64,000 nt of DNA from Hyparrhenia diplandra (taxonomy: Eukaryota > Streptophyta > Magnoliopsida > Poales > Poaceae). The notes beneath the pieces are model-generated. The model was not told where the DNA came from. It ran no database searches and saw only the letters and a list, made by a program, of their open reading frames with translations. Numbering within the stretch: position 1 is the first letter of the stretch; every line of letters begins with the position of its first letter. Shown one piece after another: positions 1-11,180 of the stretch. The position numbers and the translations under genes were made by a program. The stretch is from contig JADLZK010012208.1 in NCBI GenBank assembly GCA_015847255.1, positions 62,001 to 126,000 of the forward strand. The letters are read 5' to 3'.

Positions 1-568
1 GCTCACCTACAACACTTCCTAGAGATGCAGGGCACCTTCACCATCAAAGATGTCTCAAGTGATGCAATCCTACTTAAATGCATTTCCCATTCTCACTCTT
101 GAGACGAGCGAAGCGATGGTTCTACGCCAACAAAGACAAACTCACTACTTGGACACTTTGCTCTCTTTGCCTTCCCCGGCAAAGTTCTTCCCTATAGGCA
201 AAACCAACGCCTTTACGGGGAAAATCTCAAGTTTCCAAAGAAGCAACACGATGAATCCGTTCGAGGCGTGGGGCGCTTCCAAGACTACATCTCTCGAATG
301 CCCACACCATGGAATGGAGAAGCGGCTACTCATGCGGACCTTCTATCACGGGCTCAACAACAACACCCGTGAGACCATGGACGCTGGCTGGCGGAGGTGC
401 TTTCCTATCCCTTACACTTTGAATCAAACTCACGACCTTGTGGAGAAGATGGCATCAAACCAAGCTTGGAATGAGGACCGTCAACCCGCAAGAAAGAAAG
501 AGGAATGCACCGGTGAAGAGGTAGACATCTTTATGCGCCAAAATGGATTTAATTATGAAGAAGCTTGA
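1..568 (+). pseudogene. retrotransposon gag fragment, frameshifted
   Basis: Gag-like peptides are spread over more than one frame. One frame carries the block with FYHGLNNNTRETMDA and the downstream YTLNQTHDLVEKMASNQAW region, typical of the C-terminal half of plant Ty3/gypsy gag; another carries the upstream block around QDYISRMPTPW. A stop near base 110 in the first frame and the switch of frames show decay. The N-terminus lies before the window. Gag would form the virus-like particle of the element; here it is only a fossil. Confidence 0.75.
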
Positions 569-1171
569 AGACAAAGCCCCCGAGAAAAAGGAAGTCATGC
601 AACTCTTCGATTCCCCGCATGACATGTGAAGAATCGGCAACTTTGGACACTTTCGGGTAGCCAATGTCCCGAGCTAGAAGAGGACGTGAACTACATCAAC
701 AACAACAACAACCAAGATCGTCCTCGAATCAAGGATGGAATCAACAGAGACCCAACTACCAAGGTAACTACCTGGGTAACTATCAAGGTAATAACTCTTT
801 CAATAATTTCCCACCTTTAAGAGAGTTAGTACAAAACCAAAGGTAGACTCATGGATAATCTGTCTAAAGTTAGCTTCCAATGATAAAATGCTAGAAACTA
901 TTAGTACTAAAATGGAAAGCTTTTCTTTACGCAATAAAGAACCAAAGATAGCTTTAATAAAATGAAAGAATCTCAATTGTCTCGGTGGCTTTATCCGCCC
1001 CTATGCCTAACCTGTAAGATTCCGGGCGACCCGGAAAGAATTAGAATCCGCAAACCTTGTCGATATTTACTATCAAGTGTATTCAGACCAAGGATGCACG
1101 AGGAGGACTGAATTAGCCGACCGGGGGTATGCCCACCAAGAAAGGAGATCCGGGGAGACCGGTCGTCATCA

Positions 1172-1528
1172 TTGAAATCGGCGCCGCACCTCGACGCGCT
1201 CGTCGATTTTGGCTCAAGTGTCAACATCATGCCTAAGGTAAACCTTGAGCGGATGCATTTACTATACACAACCATGTGCCTACAACTTGCGGTCGGTCGC
1301 TATGCTATCCGAAGGCATCCCGAAGACGTTTGTCTTTACATCGGTAAGCTCTATGTGGCCACCGACTTCGTGGTCACGGATACGGGCAAAGGTAAGAACG
1401 CCCGATTATTTGCGGGCCGCCCCTTCCTTGCCACCACCAAGGCCATCATCTACGCCCGACACCGCAAAGATCGTCTTCACCGTCAATGGGACGGAGGGAG
1501 AGATTCAGCCGCAAACACAAGACCCTAG
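1172..1528 (+). pseudogene. retropepsin-like aspartic protease fragment (first of two)
   Basis: The peptide contains the retropepsin-type motif V-D-F-G-S-S-V-N-I-M-P-K, followed about 50 residues later by the ATDFVV strand typical of plant Ty3/gypsy proteases. In intact elements this enzyme processes gag-pol. The usual D-[LT]-G-[AS]-S core has Phe in the second place here. There is no adjacent polymerase, so function is unlikely. Confidence 0.7.
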
Positions 1529-1717
1529 CTCCCCCATTTGCTCCAATCGTACCACTACCGTACCACTGAAATACACGTACCGGTTGTCGAGAAGAGGACA
1601 AAAAAGAAGAAGCAAGAACAAGAAGAACCGTCAACCTCGACCACATGTGGAGCGAGTCTTGATGATCAATCAAGTCCCAACGAGCGCAAGACTCGGCGCA
1701 TTCCACCACCATTAGAG

Positions 1718-2010
1718 AAGCTAGGCGATCCGGAGTTCCATCAATCCTTTGCTCCATTAATCAATGGAACTTCCGGCAAGTTATGCGACGAGGGATCGAG
1801 CATCAACTTAATGTCAAAGGTAGCGTATCAATTAATATATGGTAATACGCCTTTGTGTTCCACCTATGTAATGCTACGAGATGGCGGACCAATCATACCG
1901 AAGTCCCGGAAGGTATTGCACCTAAACGTCCCCATCAAAATCAAAGGCTGCTATGTCCTCACCGACTTCTTAGTCATGGACATGGGGAGAAGAAGAACAA
2001 GATCCTCCCA
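1718..2010 (+). pseudogene. second retropepsin-like fragment
   Basis: A second protease-like block follows the first by about 200 bases. It shows C-D-E-G-S-S-I-N-L-M-S-K and the downstream strand YVLTDFLVMDMG, so it repeats the fold motif of 1172-1528 with different flanking residues. The Asp-Glu-Gly-Ser-Ser core deviates from the catalytic D-x-G. It ends near 2010, where the frame runs into arginine-rich sequence. Either the element family carries two protease-like modules or two related elements were joined here. Confidence 0.55.
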
Positions 2011-2342
2011 TAGTACTTGGAAGACCGTTCGAACACTACAAGAGCCATCATCTACATCATCAGGACGGGCGAGATCCACTTCCGATTCAAGGTAAAAGAT
2101 ACTATTTCTTCTTCAATACTTATACTAACTATGAAAACGACCCGAAGAAAGACCAAGAGCCGAAACGTCTCGGAGACTACAACAAAAAATTTGGACTCGA
2201 AGATGGAGCACATTGAGAGAATAGAAAAAGACATCAAGGAAAAGTACACTCGCCTCCTACCCATCTTGAACGCTGCACCGGCTACACCCGAGAGGTCTCC
2301 ACCAAAGAAACAATCCGGAAAAAGAAAGAAATTTTGCTACCG

Positions 2343-5140
2343 CTAAGAAGAGCAACAAGAGTACACCTTCGGAGACCCAACCGGTTCGGCATCAACAACC
2401 GAACAATCGACTTCCTCGCCCCGCCGTCTCGCCACCCTTTGAGATCATTGAAGGAACCTTACCAGTACAACATTTATACGAGGGCCCATAGGCGACACCA
2501 CGCCATGGGAGTAAGTGCTTTAAACTCTCGTAGAGGTAACTTCGGTATTTATACGCATATTTAATTTTTACGCAAAGCATATTTCAATTAGCATGTTTCC
2601 TTTAGCATATCTACTTTTTCTAAACCTACACTTAGAAAATCTCAAAAAATATGTTTCTTTGCATTTGCATCGATCTCCTAAGCCCCATGCAAGCACTCCC
2701 TTACTGTGGTGGCATAAATATAAAAATACAAAAAAATTTTGCACTCATATGTTTTTGCATTAGCATCCCTATTGCATAGAAAAATTTCAAAAATATGTGG
2801 GCACCTGAAGGTCCACACCTTTAATAATAAAAATCCAAAAAAAGACGTGAGCACATGAAGGCTCACATTAACATCCTAAGATTTTGTTCCTTCCGGGTAT
2901 GTGCAAAACTAATATTAACAGGGGAGAACATTAAAGGAGACCAGAAAAGAGGAGCAAGCTCAAGGATGAACAAAGAACTACTTCAAGATCAAGCTTGGGG
3001 AGCACCCCATTTACCACTATAAGTATCACTATCCTATGTCTTATTTATTAGCTAGTTATATTTGCTTAGAGTTAATGAGTCTTAGTTAATGAGTCTTAGT
3101 TAAAAGTCTTAGTGTTAAAAGAGTCAAATAAATGCTAGAACTTGCTAGATTACTTTCTTCCTTTTTAATTATGATCTTGATGATGCTAAGGAGATGATGA
3201 ATAGTTGCTCCGCCTAATTCCTCTTAAAAGTACTTACACTTTGGACTTAGATTCTCCCAAAGCTTTAAATGCTTAATTTGCTCTAAACCCAAACACACTT
3301 TGGAAGCACATGCTTAATCGAGTCTTCGCATTAAAAAGATAAAAGTACATGAAAAGTTGAGCCATTTTTATCATCATAATCTTAGAGATACTTGACTCTG
3401 GATTTTATCTTTAAAAATTATAAAATATTACATGATGAGTTCCTTAGCTATGACCCTTAAGAGTTTATCATTCACATCAAGATCATCCCACTCCACTAAT
3501 TATTTTGCTTCTAACTCGGAAGTACGCATCCTCATCCTCCATAAAAGCCGCTAGCCATAAATATAAAAAAATAAACTCTTGCAATCTTTGGATATGTCTC
3601 TCTCAATGTTTTTATAAAATTTTGGGCTACATTCGAAAAAAAAAAGAGAGAAAAAAAGAAAGAAAAAAAAAATAAAAGAAAAAAAAAGTGAGGAGAGAGG
3701 GAGAGTAACAGGACAAAAAGTCATACTAGGCGAGAAGGGCCTACCTCCTAATAATAAAAATATATTTAGAGATGAATAATGGACACGTGTCCGGGGGTGA
3801 GTAGGGCCCACATCTCTAAGGAGAGAGAAAAATGGACACAAGTCGGGGGAGCAAAGCCCACCTCTCCAATGGAATGACCAGGTCCTAGCAATTTTTAGAA
3901 AGAGAGATATAGTATTTAGCCTTTTTCTAGTATTTTTTCTTCTCAAGCATCTTGGACTATATCTCTCTTTCTAAAAAATTGCTAAGACTGGCCGCCCATT
4001 CTTGGAGAGGTGGGCTTTTGCCCCGGACTTGTGTCCATTTTTCTCTCTCCTTAGAGATGTGGGCCCTACTCACACCTGGACACGTGTCCATTATTCATCT
4101 CTAGATATATTTTTATTATTAGGGAGGTAGGCCCTTCTCGCCTAGTATGACTTTTGTCCGTTACTCTCCTCTCTCGTCTCACTTTTTCTCTAAAATATTT
4201 ATTTTTTTTTTTCTCTTTCTCTCTCTTTTTTTCGAATGTAGCCCAGCCTCTATTTGGCATAAAAACACCGAGAGAGACATATCCAAAGATTGCAAGAGTT
4301 TATTTTTAATTATGGCTTAGCTACGATGGAGTATGGGGAAGCGTGCATTTCTAATTTAGAAAGCAACAGTATTTGGTGGAGTGGGATGATCTTGATGTGA
4401 ATGATAAACTCTTAAGGGTCATAGCTAAGGAACTCATCATGTAATATTTTATAATTTTCAAAGATAAAAAACCAGAATCAAGTATCTCTAGGAATATGAT
4501 AAGCGGCAGACTCAACTTTTCATGTATCTTTATCCTTCAATGCTAAGACTCAGATTAAGCATGTGCTTTCCCACAAGTGTTGGGTTTAGAGCAAATTAAG
4601 CAGCTTAAAGCTTTTAGGAGAATCTAAGTCCGAAAATGTAAACACTTTAAGAGGAATTATGGCGGAGCAACTATTCATCATTTCCAAGCATATGCCAACA
4701 AGATCATTAAAGAGAAAAGCCAACTAGCGAGACTCCAAAGCATTTATTAGGACTCTAACAAACTAAGACTCTAATTATGACCAATTAAATCTAGCAAAGC
4801 AAACATATATAACTAGCTAATATTAAAATGGATAGGATAGTGATACTTATCGTGATAATGGGGTGCTCTCCCCAAGCTGGATCTTGAAGTAGTCATTTGA
4901 TTCCTCCTTGGAGCTTGTTCGTCTTGGGTCTTCCTAAAAATATTCTCCTCCCATGGCGTCTTTGTCATCTCGACGCCTCGTCGGAATGTCGTGTATGCGG
5001 TATGATGTCTTCAATGATCTCGGGACAGTGGCGTAGATGAGGTAGCCGATGGTGTTTGTTCGATTGGTGACGCGGGTAGCTGTAGGTCTTCCGAAGGTGT
5101 ACTCTTGTTGTCCTCTTTAGTAGGTGATGATTCTTTCTTT
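2343..5140. repeat. long imperfect inverted repeat, centre 3914-3955
   Basis: The block at 2930-3913 reappears inverted at 3956-4930: GTCTCTCTCAATG/ATATCCAAAGATTGCAAGAG type segments near 3570-3600 match 4262-4300, and the AAGCTTGGGGAGCACCCC segment near 2990 matches GGGGTGCTCTCCCC near 4860. An outer block (2343-2515, containing CAACAAGAGTACACCTTCGG) matches 5140-4950 inverted, with about 430 bp missing from the right arm. The loop is only about 42 bp. Mismatches and small indels are scattered along the arms. Confidence 0.85.
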
Positions 5141-6516
5141 CCCCATGCTTACTTCTTCGGGTAGCGTCTCCGCGTCTTGTTCTTCTTGGGCTTGATAAAG
5201 GGAGGATGCCCTCCCCAAGCTAGGTATTCACCTAGTCTCTTAGCGATGTTGGAGTAATTGTGGAGGTGTCGGCCCTCTTGGTCCTTCAAATCTTGCTTGA
5301 TCACTCCTTGAGTGCTTCATCCGATCTTGACATTTGCATCTCCTAGTAGGATGACATCACCCATGTTCCTTGCTCGGTGTGCATGTCGAGGTCGGGACAT
5401 TCACTTGTGGAATTTTGGAGAAGTGGCGGACTCCTCCACATTTTGCGCAAAAGTGTGTCCTCGCTTGCATAGACAAGGTAGAGATCAAGTGCATGGGCTC
5501 TATTGGTGGGAAAACACCAATAGAACCAAAACTTTATTCATCTTACTCTATCCTTGGGCACATCTAACATGGTAACATCATGTGTTCTATTTATTTATGA
5601 CAAGATCGGACACCAAGCATGAAAGTAGTATCTAAAATTGTAATATGTATGATGAGTGATCAAGTGAGTGGTGTGAAGAACAAATTATAGAGCTAAACAT
5701 GTTGAGATCATCGGATAGAATCAAGCAAAGTTGTAACTCTAACATGTTTGACTTTTATGAGTAAGCCATGATAAAGAGAAGGTTCTATGACTTACCTCAA
5801 GATGTTACCTTTAATATTTGGAGCATGATGGCGCTGGAACATCTTGTAGAAGTCCTTGTGTCTTGCTTCATCTCAGTGTGTGAGCTCATCTCGGGACCTC
5901 CCCCAAGCTTATTTGAGAGTGTCTTATTTCCTACAGGGGTTAGTCCAACAAAAGATTCTTTTCGCTCCAATCCTATAATGATTAGTGACGAAATACCCGA
6001 AGGAATATCTTCACATGTATATTTATATACTCATATCACAAGGAAAAGTAAAGACTCATGTTCTATCTCAAGAATTCTTATTTTAGGACACAAGCTCATC
6101 CTTAGGAAACCTTTTTGAAAGCTACTTAAGATAGTGAAGTGGTCTCCCCTTCAACACCACCTATATCAAGATTCATGACCACGAGATCTAGAATATTTAT
6201 TATAGATGAACGCATCTACAATCACCCTCTCAAAAAATCTATAGGAGGCAAGAGCACGAGGGGGTTGTACGTCTTGAGAGTGGTTAGACTAGAGAGACTA
6301 GGTAGTTCAGAAGTTTCTCATGTGAGCATGAACTAGATGAAGTGTCTATGTAGTAGCTTCCATGCTCATTGATGTCATCCTTCTTCTCAAACCTCAAGGT
6401 TGATTTGTCATAGATATCTAAAAGTTTCTCTTGGAGTGGTGTCTCTCGTGGTCGATCTCATCTAAGGTCTCGTCCATCCATTCAACGGGCTAAAGCATAT
6501 AACTCTTTATTATCCT

Positions 6517-6912
6517 CTAGCCATTGTTGTCGCTCTTCTTGGTCTTCTGGTGGTCTTGATGGCTCCTATATTTAGGTTGTCTTGATGAATTTTTAGGGCC
6601 CTCAAGGGTCTCAAGGGAAAGAGAGTACAAGGATTCATCGGGGTTAAGGATGGGTCTGAAAATGGGTTCGAATATGTAATCTTGTCTAGGCATGGAAGGG
6701 GAGAAAATAAGACCGTCTTCTAGGTAGCTTGGCTCTCCTTCTATGGCATCACTAGACATGCCATCATAGAATTCCTCCCGATATCCTTTGTAGGAACGAG
6801 AACATTTTCTAAGAGACTCCTCCTTAAAAAGAATTTGAAATATATTCACTTGGAGGTCTCTTAGGTGGATGCATTCTAAATGATAAATTTGAGGCATTCC
6901 TAGAATTTTCAA
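6517..6912 (-). pseudogene. retroelement-associated open frame, unrecognised
   Basis: An uninterrupted stretch of 131 codons inside the right retroelement copy, downstream of gag in the element's direction. It is rich in acidic and Ser/Pro residues with a block GEPSYLEDGLIFSPS and a basic C-terminus. I do not recognise a domain. Its position between gag and the 3' arm suggests the remains of the element's second coding part. Confidence 0.35.
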
Positions 6913-7022
6913 AAAAGATCAACCTCGATGGAAGGATGGGATTCATCACTCTCTAAAGTGTTTAGAGTGTGATGTGTTTCCATAGTAGGAGATTCTATGG
7001 CAACCAAATCTTTTAGAAGATA

Positions 7023-7748
7023 TTATAGGAATTTTAGATTTGGTTGCGTGTGTCTCCTCTTGTTGTTGGGGCTTGGCTCGACTTCTTCTTCGGGTAACTC
7101 ATCAAAAACGTTAGTGTAGGGAGTGTTGTCAAGGATTTTCTCAAGAATGGCTTTTCCCTCACTAACTAGTTTATGTGAGAATGATCCTCCTCGAAGTGAT
7201 GTCGAGATGCAGAGCGACTTCCTTGTTAAGACCGCGATAAAAGTGATAGAGCAGACATGGTCGGGCAAGGAAAGGTTTGGGCCCGAATTGGTAAGGCTTG
7301 TGAATCTAGCCCAGGCTGCTCCTAGAGTCTCCTTCTCTTTTGTCTAAATGTAAGAACTTCTATTCTAAGGTCAGCGATTTTATAAAGAGGAAAGAAGAAG
7401 GCAAGACAAAATTTGTCTCGAAGTTCATCCCAATCTCCATTTACGTTTTCCTACTGAGTGAGCATACCATTTTCTCGCTCTTCCCTCAAGGGAGAACGGA
7501 AATAATTTCCATTTAATGGTCTCTTGTGTCATGCCGTAAATATTTCGGCGGGAACACAATTGCTCAAAATCTCTAAAGGTGGGTGTATGGATCCTCATGG
7601 CTAACCCAAAGAAGGATTGCTCCCCAACCATGGCTATAAGAGCAGGCGAAGCTCGTAGCCATCTGTAAGAATAGGGTGTGAAGATGGTGAAGGCTCCAAC
7701 ATGTAAGCCCTTTGGAGCAAAGAATTTAATGATAGGAGTGAAATCCAT
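7023..7748 (-). pseudogene. retrotransposon gag, minus strand, frameshifted
   Basis: From the first Met at 7748 the frame gives a gag N-terminal block (FRDFEQLCSRRNIYGMT, then FPFSLEGRARKWY, a hallmark of plant Ty3/gypsy gag). After a frame change the C-terminal block appears at 7268-7023, including LRGGSFSHKLVSEGKAILEK and the NTPYTNVFDELPEEE tail. It starts about 120 bases from the LTR edge, as expected for gag. Indels make it non-functional. Confidence 0.75.
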
Positions 7749-7842
7749 GTGGTATAGGTAGGGGTAAAAGGAAAAGAAAGGTAGAAGGAAAAAAGGTAAA
7801 AAGGAAAAAGGACGATCGTAGTTCTAACTAGCACGACTACCG

Positions 7843-7863
7843 TTCCCGACAGCGAACGGCGAG
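7843..7863 (-). other. degenerate primer-binding site
   Basis: On the minus strand, directly after the LTR, the sequence CGCCGTTCGCTGTCGGGAA resembles the TGGCGCCGTTG-type tRNA-complementary site used by many plant Ty3/gypsy elements, with several changes. The position is right; the sequence match is weak. Confidence 0.4.
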
Positions 7864-8536
7864 AAAAGCTTGTTGGTATAAATTAACGCGAACAGAGAAA
7901 TCCGCAAGCGCACGGATACCGATGTAGCTTTCACCCTGAGTATTCCAGTATCGATTTTCCACGAGGGGAACGGAAGTGTACTAGAAAGGTTTAGAATGTC
8001 CTAAGATAATAATGGTAATGATGTGGGAAGAGAGGGTTAAGTTTTCTAAGTATTCTAATGAGATCTATATGATCAAAGGCTCACTCTACTTTACTTACGT
8101 CGAGCAACGGCACCGCCCCGATCTAAAAAAAAGACCGGGAAAGGGTGATCGGGGAAGGCCGCCAAAAAGCTCTATTTAATCACCAACCCGAACGTGGTGG
8201 ATTACAAAGACCCGACAGGTCGCCACCCCCGAGGGCTACCACAACTAACCGTGGGATTGGCGCAAACTGGGGTAAACTCTAGTCTAGACACCACGTCTAC
8301 ACTATCGATTACTACTCTAGCCACGCACGATAACTAGAGCACTCAATACGAGCGGAGATCCAAAGAAATACAAGAAAGTAAGAACTGAAAGTAATTAAAT
8401 AGAATAAATAGAAATAATAAATGAAGAACCCCGGAGATTCTTTGAAGACGGACTTGTTGCGGCGAAGTACAATGATGATGAAGATCCGACAAGTCCGGAT
8501 CTCCCAGCTTTCTCTCGCCTCTCTTCTTGATCTTAC

Positions 8537-8592
8537 AACTAGATGAACTAGAAGAACTAGAACTAGAACTAGAACTAGATGAACTAGACAAC
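8537..8592. repeat. GAACTA microsatellite in LTR
   Basis: Imperfect hexanucleotide repeats (ACTAGA/GAACTA) that create a poly-Ser frame on the minus strand. No coding role is inferred. Confidence 0.8.
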
Positions 8593-8690
8593 TAGAGGGA
8601 CCTCTCTCTCTTCTAATATGAAACCCTAGATTTTTCTACGCCGCCGATAGCTAATGAGGAGATGATGTCTCTTGGGGGCGCCTTGGGGTT

Positions 8691-8700
8691 GCTTATATAG
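8691..8700 (-). promoter_or_regulatory. LTR TATA box
   Basis: CTATATAAGC read on the minus strand, about 660 bases into the LTR. It fits a U3/R boundary for transcription toward gag at 7748. Confidence 0.5.
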
Positions 8701-9367
8701 TCCGAAGGAGGTACCGGTGTTGGATTTGATTACAACTCGCACTCCACCGTTGCCGCATTCGGATCAAACCGACATTAAACATGTGGTTTAGATCGCGTGT
8801 CAAAAGTCGGTTGAGGAAGCCGAGCGCGGCCGATGGCGTGGAGGGGAGGCCGGCCGGCCTTAATATTAGGCCGGTCGGCCCAAGATGGGCCCCACCTGGG
8901 CTGAGAGCTTTTTGTGGGTGCGCGTGCGTGTCGTCGCTGCGTTTCGAATTGTATTAATTCGGCCAAACGGAGTCCGGATGAGGGAGTTATGCCCGTTTTT
9001 ACCGAACCCCGCTCTGCGACCGATATCTTCCGATTACGGACTCCGAATATGGCAAATGATATATCCGTTTCGATCATCTCGACGAGCTCTTCGCAATGTT
9101 GTACTTTGATTCTTCATTTGAAGTACTTCTATGTTGCTCTTTTGTAGGAGTTGGATCTGAGATACGATTGGGACACGTCTTAGAGTCGTATGTCTTCATA
9201 ACTCTCATTTATTTTTCTGTTTAGTCCCCGAAAATCACAACTTCACCAAAACTCATGGAAATTGTCGGTGTAAGCCCTAATAAGGTGATCTAATTATATT
9301 TTAGTCCTTCTTCATATTCAGTTGACAAGTAAAAGTATACGTTAATATGTGTCAACAATAATTGGGA

Positions 9368-10374
9368 TTATACCTCCGAGGATTGGGGCATTCTCGAATA
9401 GTGTCGAGGCTTGCCCAGGTTAAAACAGATAGGACTACCTTGACCTTGTGGAGCGAGGGTTTCAATGACAGAGCATTCTACCGGGGGGTAGAGAAGAAGA
9501 GCGGGCAAATGCCCGAAAAATGGCTGCCGCCTAGGTTGGAACTGTGGTGGACGATAGGGAGGACGATAATGATTTCTGGGATGATAGATCACCCTCGACG
9601 CTTCTTATTCCCTCCGAAAAAATCCGTAAGACACATTTTTCTTCTTATTCTTAATTTCCTTGTGTTGACGATACTTTTCTTCAAAGATGAAGTGCCATAT
9701 TTACCACCTCATGATAGGTATCTCGTGGCACGTGTAGACATCATTGTGCAAGCTTCATATTTAAACCACGTAAGAACCACTCCTTTCTCTTCGCATTCGT
9801 ACTAACATGCTCGGAGCATACCGAGAAAGATGATTAAACCGCCAACATATTCCATAACTGACTGATCTCCTTGTTTCATATCAATAAATTCCATTAACTT
9901 TTTGGCCATGACACCTTCAGGAATATAATGTGCACGGAAGGCTTCTGGAACTCTCGCCAAGTCACTCGGTGTCCACCGGGCCGCATGGCAAGAAAAGTTG
10001 CCCACCAAGCTCCCCGCAAAGACCCCTAAACCGTTGAGCCGCAAAATGGGGCTTCGATAGGTGGTGAATTCCATAAGCTCAAACTTTTGCTCCATAGTAC
10101 GAAGCTAGTCATCTCGCCTCCAAAGGTTCATTTGCTCTCAAAAGATTGGGGGCTTAGTGTCATGAAATCGGGGTAGGATTTTTTTTTTTTTTCTCATTCC
10201 GACGACCAGGGGTTATCTTGGTTACTATTTCGACTATTATGTGCCACTTCTCGCATTAAACGACTATTTTCTGTAGTGGCTTGGACCAAAGCAGCTATGG
10301 CATCGTCGATTAATCAGAACCTGTGGTGGACCGGAAGGAACAGCCCTTGAACTGCTAGCATTGGACCGAGGCAT
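9368..10374 (-). pseudogene. chromovirus gag, decayed and split by insertion
   Basis: The first Met (10374) opens with MPRSNASSSRAVPSG. The conserved gag block EAFRAHYIPEGVMAKKL and MKQGDQSVMEYVG is at 10010-9820. A broken CCHC zinc knuckle (C-F-N-L-G-K-P-R-H-Y-S-R, second Cys lost) is at about 9440-9400. Frame changes separate these blocks. The reading frame runs into the LTR of the neighbouring element at 9357, so the insertion happened inside gag. Confidence 0.8.
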
Positions 10375-10553
10375 TCTATTACAAACAAACCGCTTTATTC
10401 ATTAGTTTACATATAACTTTCTAAAAAGTTACAGCAACACACCAAACCGGTTCCTTATTTATTATACAACTCGCACTAGACGGGGATCATCCAACCCGCT
10501 AAGTTTTTCATACTATTACTATGTTACATATATTACAACATCCTCACAACCGC

Positions 10554-11180
10554 TCAATCATCATTCTCATTGTCCTGATAGTGCTCTATCTCCTCTGGTT
10601 CTTCTTCTTCACCATCACTAGGTGGTACTATCTCCTCATTTCCCGCTTCTTCTTCATTATCATTTTCAACAACTCCTCCATCATCCTCAACATCTCCATA
10701 ATGGTGGTTCGATGGATGGCTTCATGTAAATTGGCATTGTAAGCTTCCAACCCTTGCACTGAGCTTCTAGGGCATGAATATTTGGATGGCTAGTATCATG
10801 TCCTCGCCTTTCAAACTCCCCTTTCGTGAAGTATATTGAATACAACTTGACGACACATTCTTCATAGTCCAAATCACGCCGTTCCACTTCACCTTGCAAA
10901 TCACCAATCTGAAAAGTAGCATCCTCATTGGCTCCAAGAACTTCATTTAACTCTTCGGTGAGCCTTCCTACTTCAGCTTGGAGATCAATAACTGCGAAGT
11001 GCCTTACGCTCTAGCTACGCTTTGCTTCTCGCCAACTCTCCGGTAAGCCTTTGTATCTCAATTGATAAATTAGGCCTACTATTGCTGCTGCTAGCACCAT
11101 CATGCCTTGGAGCAAGTTGGTGTCGAGGAACTCCTTTGGGTCCCGCTTCTTCTTTGTTGGGGTCCGCTTAGTACGGGCCA
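10554..11180 (-). pseudogene. ORF between LTR leader and gag: coiled-coil plus acidic tail
   Basis: The start ATG at 11180 follows a pyrimidine tract ending TTTCTATAG, which looks like a 3' splice site. The N-terminus is MARTKRTPTKKK, then a hydrophobic patch (GMMVLAAAIVGLIY). One in-frame stop follows near 11010. The middle is heptad-like and ends with VERRDLDYEECVVKL and FTKGEFERRGHDTSHPN; after a frame change near 10700 comes a strongly acidic tail (EEEPEEIEHYQDNENDD) with a stop at 10556-10554. It is not gag and I do not know its function. It belongs to the chromovirus by position. Confidence 0.5.

Larger units (their letters stand above)
1..3913 (+). mobile_element. Ty3/gypsy-type retroelement, left copy, 5' end outside window
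   Basis: Plus-strand remnant with gag (1-568), a run of CAA repeats (691-715), two retropepsin-like segments (1172-1528 and about 1718-2010), a basic Lys/Arg-rich tail (2017-2346) and a non-coding 3' region to the centre of an inverted repeat. No reverse transcriptase or integrase motif was seen, so the element looks non-autonomous or internally deleted. Gag resembles the Tat/Athila side of Ty3/gypsy, by recognition only. The 3' LTR is not present; the sequence meets its inverted partner at 3914-3955. Confidence 0.75.
3956..9357 (-). mobile_element. Ty3/gypsy-type retroelement, right copy with 5' LTR
   Basis: Minus-strand copy of the family seen at 1-3913. In reading order: LTR (9357 to 7871), a degenerate primer-binding site next to it, gag (7748 to about 7023), unidentified coding remnants (6912 to 6517), the Lys-rich tail region near 5300-5150, and the 3' non-coding arm to 3956. 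No polymerase motifs were seen. The bases just beyond the LTR (9358-9362, ATAAT) would be the target-site duplication; its partner lies outside the window. The element interrupts a chromovirus gag. Confidence 0.75.
7871..9357 (-). repeat. LTR of the right gypsy-type copy (about 1.49 kb)
   Basis: Bounded by TGTTGGTA at 7871 and TGTGTCAACA ending at 9357, so both ends are TG..CA with TGTTG/CAACA inverted tips. A minus-strand TATA box (CTATATAAG) lies at 8700-8691, followed by a C/T- and GA-rich leader including an (GAACTA)n microsatellite at about 8537-8592. The only copy in the window, so LTR identity and age cannot be judged. Confidence 0.75.

Noticed and set aside
8343..8591. Poly-serine open frame on the minus strand
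   Set aside because: It is the translation of a GAACTA microsatellite in an LTR.
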